7,765 bases of DNA from Nitrososphaera sp. UBA210. Lineage in GTDB: Archaea > Thermoproteota > Nitrososphaeria > Nitrososphaerales > Nitrososphaeraceae. Position 1 is the stretch's first letter; each line of letters starts with the position of its first letter. A model generated the notes under the pieces. That model had not been told where the DNA came from. It saw only the letters and a program-made list of their open reading frames with translations, and searched no databases. Location: the NCBI GenBank assembly GCA_002494895.1, contig DADA01000032.1:1-7765 (forward strand). The letters run 5' to 3'. Shown piece by piece: positions 1 to 5,823 of this stretch. Made by a program: the position numbers and the translations under genes.

Positions 1-909
1 TTGAAGGTAAAATGTAATCACCCTGGACATCTTGATGTTGTGACTGGTCTTGTCGCTGAACATGATATCGCGTGCCCGATGGTAGACTTCGGGCATATTC
101 TTTGGAAGTCTGGCTATGACTTTTGGATAGTTCTCGACAATGAACACGTTCTTGTCCACCACGGGCGCGGCGTCGATTACCTCTCTGAACGGGGTGTTAC
201 TCAACAGGCTTCCGTCCCAAGCGTATACTCCCTCTTCCACCTCTACCCAGGGAAAACCATAGAGGGGATAGCCAGAAGTTCCTAGCAGGTGCTTGACGGT
301 TATCTGCTGCTTTGAACTGTCAAAAGTCAGTGGCTGAGCTGTAAGAACATCCACAGCTGTAATGATTAGACGTGCGGTTGGGTTCCCGCCTGGCCGCAGC
401 CTTTCGTAGTCAATATATTTTTCAAGAGTTTTTGCCAATGGCGAGTGGTCGTATATGTAAGTCCATTCGTCCGGCCGGAAGTACAGAGGATCCGTTGCAG
501 CTTGCCCTGGCCTCCATCGCGGCACAAACATTGCATCATTTCCGTATACGGCAGAGCTGTAGAATGAGAGCGTGTTTTTCAGAGAGTTGCTGGCTTGCTG
601 ATAATAATCGCTGAAGGGGCTGTCAGAGTTGGTTTTGCTCTGTGAGGGCTGAGACGGAATGCCTGACATGCTCAAGTCAACCGAGTGTTCTGCGAGCTCT
701 AGCCAAAAATTTTCCAGCTCTTCTTCAGGGCGTTTGTTCTTGCATCCGGCTATTATTGCGGCATTGACTCCACCTATCGAAGTGCCTGAAACTATGTCGA
801 CCTTGATCCTGTTTTGCACAAGAGCTTTGTAGACTCCGCAGCTAAAGGCGCCAAGCGACCCACCTCCCTGCAGAACCAAGACATTCTCTACGCGATTATC
901 ATTACTCAT
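1..909 (-). CDS. Patatin-like phospholipase/acyl hydrolase (3' end cut by window edge)
   Basis: Translating the minus strand from the ATG at 909 gives 303 codons without a stop, open to base 1, so the C-terminus is missing. Patatins are Ser-Asp dyad lipid acyl hydrolases. The oxyanion-hole glycine loop GGGSLG is at residues 15-20, the nucleophile elbow GTSIG at 42-46 (Ser44), and the catalytic Asp motif WDGS at 231-234 (Asp232), so the core is intact. The segments before and after the DGS motif, and the ARDIMFSDKT stretch at 279-288, resemble the bacterial patatin subgroup carrying a DUF3734 tail; this is recalled, not searched. No signal peptide or membrane segment is visible, so a cytoplasmic protein is likely. 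The gene lies 25 bp after the PhoU-like gene on the same strand with no TATA-like element between, suggesting co-transcription. There is no clear ribosome binding site. The substrate is unknown; archaeal membrane lipids are ethers, so a classical phospholipid ester substrate is not obvious. Confidence 0.88.
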   Translation of the reverse strand, partial: MSNDNRVENVLVLQGGGSLGAFSCGVYKALVQNRIKVDIVSGTSIGGVNAAIIAGCKNKRPEEELENFWLELAEHSVDLSMSGIPSQPSQSKTNSDSPFSDYYQQASNSLKNTLSFYSSAVYGNDAMFVPRWRPGQAATDPLYFRPDEWTYIYDHSPLAKTLEKYIDYERLRPGGNPTARLIITAVDVLTAQPLTFDSSKQQITVKHLLGTSGYPLYGFPWVEVEEGVYAWDGSLLSNTPFREVIDAAPVVDKNVFIVENYPKVIARLPKNMPEVYHRARDIMFSDKTSHNIKMSRVITFYLQ

Positions 910-934
910 GCTACTCGATGTGTGAATGACCTAA

Positions 935-1951
935 TTATGCGTTCTTTAGCGGCGCCGTGAGATGCACGGGTTTGACGAGATCCGCAACATCGACCCAGCA
1001 GCGCGCAATATTATCCATAGAGTAAACCAGATTAAGCACCGCAATCGTTGATTGATGGTTCCTGGATTCTGCGCTAGTAGCCATTCCCTTTACCGAGTTC
1101 ATTAGCTTGTTGAAGGCTTCGTACATCTTGACTACGCTGTTTGACTCTGACCGATTCTTGTTGACAAAGGCGGCCACTGATTTTTCCTGCATTTTTTCAA
1201 TCAAAAGTCCTGCCTCGTGCACTTCGTCTGCGACCCTTGTGCGCGCCAGATCCTGGATTGAAGCAGCAAGATCTACGATGTTGTCGCCGGCGGTTTCGAG
1301 ATGGTTCGCAGCGATCCTGTAGTCAAGGATGTCAATGTTGCTCAGGTTTAGCTTGCCTGCCAGCTTCTGATCCATCATCGCGCTCCTGATGAGCCTCACC
1401 AGGAGGAAATACTGCCTGTCAACTTCATCGTCTCTGCCGGTTATCACTCTGCGTATGTTATTTTCTCTAGACCTGACAGCTTCAAGTACGTCTCGGTACA
1501 TTCCAGCAACTATCGAGCTCATCCTCCGGAGAATCTTTTCTGCATCAAGAGTATTGGCGTCAAGCAGGAATTGCATCATGATGTTCAGGCCGTCCTCGTC
1601 AACGATCTCTAGCCCGACCAGTTTGCGCATGGCCTTTTTTATCCTGTCGGCGTCATCAAAAGAAATCTGGAGGCTTCCTTTGATTCGTATGAGGTCGTAG
1701 CCCAGCAAATATGCGCCATAAACTTGGTTGACCAGAGTGTCCATTGACGCAGGAGAATACGGAATAGTGACTTCCTTGATCTGGTCTGCAGCATCCTCCT
1801 CTGAAGGAAATATGGAAAGAGAGTTATCGCGGTTGACATCCACAGGCACTATGCTTCCCTTCTTGAGACTGTTGCTCTTTATCCATTGACTGGGAAGCGA
1901 AATGAGTATGCTGCTACCGATTTTCTGCAGTCTTCTGGCGTACCTGGCCAT
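935..1951 (-). CDS. PhoU-family phosphate uptake regulator with N-terminal AbrB-type domain
   Basis: This 338-residue protein has an N-terminal AbrB/SpoVT-like swapped-hairpin segment at about 1-50 (MARYARRLQKIGSS, SLPSQWIKSNSLKKGS), a fold normally used for DNA binding or dimerisation. Two helical PhoU-like repeats follow, at about 115-230 and 245-330. Acidic ExxxD/DxxxD clusters typical of PhoU metal sites are visible at 174-178 (DDEVD) and 219-223 (ETAGD), and a degenerate third at 312-324. Bacterial PhoU represses the Pho regulon and controls Pst phosphate transport. The AbrB-PhoU fusion is a known archaeal architecture and probably acts as a cytoplasmic phosphate-responsive transcription regulator; that role is inference. 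No pst or pit transporter gene is in the window. The gene is divergent from the CoA operon and is followed after 25 bp by the patatin gene. The start is the ATG at 1951, right at the start of the AbrB domain, with an AT-rich promoter 16-31 bp upstream, consistent with a leaderless transcript. Confidence 0.88.
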   Translation of the reverse strand: MARYARRLQKIGSSILISLPSQWIKSNSLKKGSIVPVDVNRDNSLSIFPSEEDAADQIKEVTIPYSPASMDTLVNQVYGAYLLGYDLIRIKGSLQISFDDADRIKKAMRKLVGLEIVDEDGLNIMMQFLLDANTLDAEKILRRMSSIVAGMYRDVLEAVRSRENNIRRVITGRDDEVDRQYFLLVRLIRSAMMDQKLAGKLNLSNIDILDYRIAANHLETAGDNIVDLAASIQDLARTRVADEVHEAGLLIEKMQEKSVAAFVNKNRSESNSVVKMYEAFNKLMNSVKGMATSAESRNHQSTIAVLNLVYSMDNIARCWVDVADLVKPVHLTAPLKNA

Positions 1952-1966
1952 ATATTGTTTATACCC

Positions 1967-1982
1967 ATTTAAATTAATTAAA
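1967..1982 (-). promoter_or_regulatory. Putative archaeal TATA element for the PhoU-like gene
   Basis: Read on the minus strand this is TTTAATTAATTTAAAT, ending 16 bp upstream of the ATG at 1951. An archaeal TATA box centred near 1978 would place transcription start at about 1952, giving a leaderless message. It contains the palindrome TTAATTAA. The placement comes from sequence pattern only; no transcription start is known. Confidence 0.45.
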
Positions 1983-1988
1983 CGATGT

Positions 1989-1999
1989 TTTTATATTTT
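1989..1999 (+). promoter_or_regulatory. Putative archaeal TATA element for the CoA operon
   Basis: The T/A-rich run TTTTATATTTT is centred about 33 bp upstream of the ATG at 2027 and 21 bp upstream of the in-frame ATG at 2015. A start of transcription about 26 bp downstream would fall near 2020, supporting 2027 as the translation start with a very short leader. A second AT-rich run (AATTTATAAA, 2004-2013) lies nearer. This is the only obvious promoter for the four following genes. It sits inside the longest possible open frame of the first gene, which argues against that frame's first ATG at 1985. Confidence 0.45.
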
Positions 2000-2026
2000 C
2001 CGCAATTTATAAACATGTGTAGCAAG

Positions 2027-2944
2027 ATGGCTTCAACGCTCATTGCAACGCCTGTTGCGATAGCCAAGGCGTTTAGCCCGGGCCACATTACCGGCTTTTT
2101 TGAGATACCCCCCAACCATGGAAACTATCTCTATAGAGGATCCAAGGGGGCGGGGTTCTCCATAGATAGGGGCATCGCAACCACGGTTCACGTATACGAT
2201 AGCAGCAAACCGGCTTATAGGATATCGATAAATGGGACTGTTTCAGAAAATGCGGAGGTGTCGCGCTGGGTGCTCGAAGAATACCTGAGGCTTGCGGAAA
2301 GACCAAGTTTTGTGAACGTTGACCATGACGTAGGACTACCGATAGGGTTCGGACTCGGATCAAGTGGCGCGGCAGCTCTTAGCCTTTCTTACGCTCTTAA
2401 CGAGGCGTTGCACACCAACTTGAACAGGGCCCAGGCGGCCCAGATAGCCCATCATGCCGAGATCTCTTGCAAGACGGGACTCGGCACGGTTATTGCAGAG
2501 TTTGCGGGAGGCTTTGAAATGCGAACAGGTGCGGGAGCGCCAGGTATCGGAACTATTGACAGGATTGAGCTTCAGGATTACAAGGCAGTTGTTCTTTGCC
2601 TTGCTCCAATTTCGACAAAGTCGTTTCTTACCGGCCGAATAGACGAGATAAATGGCAAGGGCGGCGTCATGCTGAGGAGATTGTCAGAGACGAGGAGCGT
2701 CGACGACTTTTTGAAGATGTCCTACGAATTCGCAGGGACTCTGGACCTGACAGACGGTATATGCAAGGCTCCCATCGCTGCCCTGAACGCGATTGGAATT
2801 GAAGCGGGCGTAGCGATGTTTGGCCATACGGTATTTACCCTTGTTCCTCGCAGCCGCACCAAGGAAGCCAGGGAAGCCCTAAAGGGCTTTGGCGGAACAC
2901 TTTTTGTCTGCAATCTGGACCCGGATGGGGCAAGAGTGCTCTAG
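2027..2944 (+). CDS. Pantoate kinase (PoK), GHMP kinase family
   Basis: The enzyme phosphorylates pantoate to 4-phosphopantoate with ATP, the first step by which most archaea bypass bacterial pantothenate synthetase and pantothenate kinase. From the ATG at 2027 it has 305 residues, usual for archaeal PoK. The PoK signature SPGHITGFF is at 17-25, the glycine-rich GHMP ATP loop PIGFGLGSSGA at 105-115, and the late GHMP motif region is MFGHTVFTLV near the C-terminus. The open frame extends to an ATG at 1985, and another ATG is at 2015. The extra N-terminal codons are AT-rich, overlap the probable TATA element and encode nothing conserved, so I chose 2027; 2015 is also possible. It is the first gene of the CoA operon, and its TAG stop is followed after one codon (CAA) by the TTG start of the synthetase gene in the same frame. 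The function is secure from both motifs and neighbours. Confidence 0.93.
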   Translation: MASTLIATPVAIAKAFSPGHITGFFEIPPNHGNYLYRGSKGAGFSIDRGIATTVHVYDSSKPAYRISINGTVSENAEVSRWVLEEYLRLAERPSFVNVDHDVGLPIGFGLGSSGAAALSLSYALNEALHTNLNRAQAAQIAHHAEISCKTGLGTVIAEFAGGFEMRTGAGAPGIGTIDRIELQDYKAVVLCLAPISTKSFLTGRIDEINGKGGVMLRRLSETRSVDDFLKMSYEFAGTLDLTDGICKAPIAALNAIGIEAGVAMFGHTVFTLVPRSRTKEAREALKGFGGTLFVCNLDPDGARVL

Positions 2945-2947
2945 CAA

Positions 2948-3694
2948 TTGCATTCGAGCATCACAATACCTCCAGATCATCCACGTGCAAAGTCCCTCAA
3001 CACAAGGGAAAAACTTGTAGACGGGTTCAGGCGCGGGCTGGTCGCCCCGGAAGGACTAATCGCTCATGGCAGGGCCGAGGCATATGACTACCTTATTGGC
3101 GAAAAGACGACGGGGCTGGCTCGAAATGCGATCAGGGCAGCGGCTGCGATGCTCCTGCTTTCCAAGCATCCTGTAATTTCGGTGAATGGCAACGTCGCTG
3201 CCCTCTGCGCTGCAGAGGTTGTTCGACTGGCAGATGCCACCGGCGCTGGAATCGAGGTGAACCTCTTTTACAGGACCGAAGAAAGAGAAATTGCGATCAG
3301 TAAAGAGCTCATGGGTCATGGGGCCAGGCAGGTTCTCGGCGTGGGTAGCAGGGCGTCTGCAAGGATCCCCGAACTGCAGAGCGAGCGCAGAAAGGTTGAT
3401 CCAGAGGGCATTTTCATTGCAGATACAGTCCTTGTGCCACTGGAAGATGGAGATAGAACGGAGGCACTTGCAAGAATGGGCAAGAAGGTGATAAGTATTG
3501 ATCTGAATCCACTTTCAAGGACCGCCAGGGCCTCGCATGTTACCATCGTAGACAACATGGTAAGAGCGATGCCAGCCTTGGTAGATTCGGTTGCTTCACT
3601 GAAGGGCAAAAGCTCGATAAAGAAAATTGCTGAAGGATTTGACAATGACTCCAACCTGAGTCGATCGCTGACTCTGATTAGAGAGGGCATCTAG
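2948..3694 (+). CDS. 4-phosphopantoate--beta-alanine ligase (phosphopantothenate synthetase, PPS, DUF137 family)
   Basis: The enzyme condenses 4-phosphopantoate with beta-alanine using ATP to give 4'-phosphopantothenate, following pantoate kinase. The 248-residue product matches the family over nearly its full length: HPRAKSLNTREKLVDGF at 11-27, APEGLIAHGRAEAYDYLIGE at 33-52, the nucleotide-site segment SVNGNVAAL at 78-86, NLFYRTEER at 105-113, LVPLEDGDRTEAL at 162-174 and DLNPLSRTAR at 185-194. The N-terminal family motif begins within ten residues of the TTG at 2948. The frame is closed upstream by the pantoate kinase TAG and there is no suitable in-frame ATG, so TTG is very likely the true start. 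The ribosome binding site is weak at best, implying termination-reinitiation from the preceding gene. The last 25 or so residues are less conserved. The stop TAG directly abuts the next start. Confidence 0.94.
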   Translation: MHSSITIPPDHPRAKSLNTREKLVDGFRRGLVAPEGLIAHGRAEAYDYLIGEKTTGLARNAIRAAAAMLLLSKHPVISVNGNVAALCAAEVVRLADATGAGIEVNLFYRTEEREIAISKELMGHGARQVLGVGSRASARIPELQSERRKVDPEGIFIADTVLVPLEDGDRTEALARMGKKVISIDLNPLSRTARASHVTIVDNMVRAMPALVDSVASLKGKSSIKKIAEGFDNDSNLSRSLTLIREGI

Positions 3695-4555
3695 TTGGAG
3701 ACTGGGAAAAAGATCAGTGTCGCAGACATTTTGGCTGCAAAGAAAAAGGAAAAGATTGCTGTCCTGACTGCATACGATTATTCCACTGCACTCATATGCG
3801 ACAGGGCAGGAGTCGACGTTTTGCTTGTCGGTGACAGTGCCGGCATGGTTGTGCTGGGCTATTCGAGCACCGCGCCAGTCGGCATGCCCGAAATGCTAAT
3901 GTTTTGTGGCGCCGTTTCAAGAGGAGCAAAGAAGGCAATGGTAGTCGGCGACATGCCTTTCGGGTCTTACCAGCCACATCCCAGCACAGCGGTAGCAAAT
4001 GCAGTGCAACTCATCAAGGCAGGCTGCGACGCAGTCAAGCTTGAGGGTGGCTCAGAGATCAGCAATACTGCCAGGGCGATAGTAGATGCCGGGATTCCGG
4101 TCATGGGACACATAGGCCTGAAGCCTCAAACGGCTTCGCTGTGGGAAGGTTACAGGATGCAAGGAGGAACCAGACTGTCTGCCGAAAAGCTGATAGAAGA
4201 TGCAAAGGAGCTGGAAAAGGCTGGCGTGTTTAGCATTGTGCTTGAAATGGTCGCAAGCGAAGTTGCTTTGGAAATAACGAAAAGAGTGGCTGTTCCGACC
4301 ATCGGGATCGGTTCCGGCTCCGGGTGCGACGGCCAGGTCCTGGTCCTGCACGACATGCTTGGCATTTATGAGGACATTAAGCCCAGGTTCGTGAAGCGGT
4401 ACGCGGAACTCTCGAAAACAATCGACGAGGCTGTCTCCCGTTTTTCACAAGAGGTCAAGACCGGCAAGTTTCCCGAAGAATCAAACATTTTTCACATGAA
4501 ATCAGAAGAACTGTCCGAATTAAGAGAGGCGCTGAAGGGGTCCAAGAAGAAATGA
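3695..4555 (+). CDS. panB: 3-methyl-2-oxobutanoate hydroxymethyltransferase (ketopantoate hydroxymethyltransferase)
   Basis: PanB transfers a hydroxymethyl group from 5,10-methylene-tetrahydrofolate (or an archaeal pterin equivalent) to 2-ketoisovalerate, forming ketopantoate, the committed step toward pantoate. The 286-residue protein has all expected metal and catalytic positions: Asp47 in VGDSAG, Asp86 in VVGDMPFGSY, Lys115 and Glu117 in VKLEGG, His139 in MGHIGL, and Glu184 in LEMVA, followed by GIGSGSGCDGQVLV at 204-217. The length is slightly above the bacterial 260-265 because of a charged C-terminal tail (about 260-286, ending GSKKK). The start is the TTG at 3695, immediately after the TAG of the upstream gene and in the same frame; the first in-frame ATG is well inside the conserved barrel (residue 51), so TTG must be used. 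A purine run GAGAGGG (3681-3687) seven bases upstream may act as a ribosome binding site. The stop overlaps the next start as ATGA. Confidence 0.95.
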   Translation: METGKKISVADILAAKKKEKIAVLTAYDYSTALICDRAGVDVLLVGDSAGMVVLGYSSTAPVGMPEMLMFCGAVSRGAKKAMVVGDMPFGSYQPHPSTAVANAVQLIKAGCDAVKLEGGSEISNTARAIVDAGIPVMGHIGLKPQTASLWEGYRMQGGTRLSAEKLIEDAKELEKAGVFSIVLEMVASEVALEITKRVAVPTIGIGSGSGCDGQVLVLHDMLGIYEDIKPRFVKRYAELSKTIDEAVSRFSQEVKTGKFPEESNIFHMKSEELSELREALKGSKKK

Positions 4556-5823
4556 AGAGGCGACGGCAACATCCATCCAAAGAAATTACCGGGACAGAAG
4601 GATCGAAGCTTTATGGAAGGAAAGTGGTTCTATGTATAACGGGAAGTGTCGCAGCCTACAGGGCAATAGACATGGCCCGCCTCCTGATGCGGCATGGCGC
4701 CGACGTGCACGCGGTCATAACAGAGTCGACATCTACTTTGCTTCTCACATCTGAAATGATGAAATGGGCGACAGGCAACGAGGTAGTTACAAAGCTCACA
4801 GGCGATCTGGAACACATCGCGCTTGCTGATTACGGCATGTCTGACCTGGTGCTGGTTTATCCATGCACTGCCAACACTATCGGCAAGGTGGCAAGTGGCA
4901 TAGATGATACCTCTGTCACTTCAGTCTTGAGCGTAGCTCTCGGCTCGAAAATTCCGATTATCATCGCGCCCGCGATGCACGAAGCGATGTACGAAAACAG
5001 GATAATACAGGAAAACGTGATCAAGTTACGCGACAGTGGGATAACCATTGTTGAGCCAGAGATGGCAGAAGGCAAGGCAAAAGTTGCAGAGCCGAGCCAG
5101 GTTTTTCAACTAGTTCTAGAAGTTCTCTCTCGCGGGCCTCTCTCAGGAAAGAAAATTCTGGTCACTGCTGGAAGCACTATAGAATACATCGACCCGATAA
5201 GGGTGATTACCAACACCAGCTCTGGCAAAATGGGCATCGCTATTGCAGCGGAAGCGGAAAAGATGGGGGCAGATGCAACCATTGTTTACGGACACGGCAG
5301 TGCTGATTCAGATGTCATCAATGGAAAGGTGATGCGCGTTAATACAGCTGAAGAAATGCACGCGGCAGTGCACTCAGAACTTGCATCAAAAACCTATGAC
5401 ATCGTGGTGATGGCGGCTGCTGTCGCGGACTATTCGCCGGCGAGAATGTCAGAGAGAAAGATCGAGACACACTCTGGCAGGATCGAGCTGGCGCTTGAGC
5501 CGACAAAAAAAATAGTTGACGGGATCAAGAAGATGAGCAAGCACAGCCTGCTCGTTGCATTCAAGGCGGACCATGGCGTATCTGAATCTGTCCTGACTGA
5601 AAGGGCGTTCAAGAAGCTACAGGAGTGCGGCGCAGACTTTGTTGTTGCCAACGACCTTGGAAAAAAGGGCGCGGGCGCGGGCTGTGATCAGAACGAAGTG
5701 CTAATTATTGACAAGAAAAAACAAGTCATTCGGGTGTCCCTGCAAAGCAAGGCAGCCGTAGCACGCAAGTTGCTGGATGTTGTTGCGCACTCTTACGATT
5801 CAAGATCTAAAGACTCTACCTGA
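4552..5823 (+). CDS. coaBC: Bifunctional phosphopantothenoylcysteine decarboxylase/phosphopantothenate--cysteine ligase (Dfp)
   Basis: CoaBC joins 4'-phosphopantothenate to cysteine (C-terminal CoaB, CTP-dependent in the family) and decarboxylates the product with FMN (N-terminal CoaC), giving 4'-phosphopantetheine. At 423 residues it is close to the usual 400. CoaC spans about 20-190, with GSVAAYR at 31-37, the catalytic His88 in EHIALA, PCTAN at 104-108 and PAMHEAMY at 140-147. CoaB spans about 195-415, with LVTAGST at 203-209, NTSSGKMG at 221-228 (Asn221) and AAAVADY at 288-294. Departures from the E. coli pattern are His143 where bacteria have Asn in PxMNxxMW, no Cys in the expected flap (about 165-185, EMAEGKAKVAEPS), and KIET at 303-306 where E. 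coli has KIKK. The first 20 residues are a basic, nonconserved leader. The ATG overlaps the panB stop (ATGA), implying translational coupling. Its 3' end overlaps the opposing peptidase gene by 8 bp. Confidence 0.95.
   Translation: MKRRRQHPSKEITGTEGSKLYGRKVVLCITGSVAAYRAIDMARLLMRHGADVHAVITESTSTLLLTSEMMKWATGNEVVTKLTGDLEHIALADYGMSDLVLVYPCTANTIGKVASGIDDTSVTSVLSVALGSKIPIIIAPAMHEAMYENRIIQENVIKLRDSGITIVEPEMAEGKAKVAEPSQVFQLVLEVLSRGPLSGKKILVTAGSTIEYIDPIRVITNTSSGKMGIAIAAEAEKMGADATIVYGHGSADSDVINGKVMRVNTAEEMHAAVHSELASKTYDIVVMAAAVADYSPARMSERKIETHSGRIELALEPTKKIVDGIKKMSKHSLLVAFKADHGVSESVLTERAFKKLQECGADFVVANDLGKKGAGAGCDQNEVLIIDKKKQVIRVSLQSKAAVARKLLDVVAHSYDSRSKDST

Noticed and set aside
1..285. Plus-strand 94-residue open frame at the left edge
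   Set aside because: It lies fully antisense to the patatin gene, whose catalytic motifs are intact, and its own product shows no recognisable motif.
372..614. Plus-strand 80-residue open frame
   Set aside because: Antisense shadow of the patatin gene; no promoter or ribosome binding site and a low-complexity product.
1389..1700. Plus-strand 103-residue open frame rich in Ser and Leu
   Set aside because: Typical antisense translation of the helical PhoU domain; no conserved feature.
2942..2950. Amber readthrough with pyrrolysine as the explanation of the same-frame junctions
   Set aside because: Both TAGs fall exactly at the expected protein ends and each is followed at once by a start for a full-length domain; no pyrrolysine genes or context are visible.
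3316..3690. Minus-strand 124-residue open frame
   Set aside because: Entirely opposite the well-conserved PPS gene; the Ser/Leu-rich product is a shadow.
4052..4365. Two overlapping minus-strand open frames of 99 and 71 residues
   Set aside because: Antisense to the conserved PanB barrel; no recognisable protein features.
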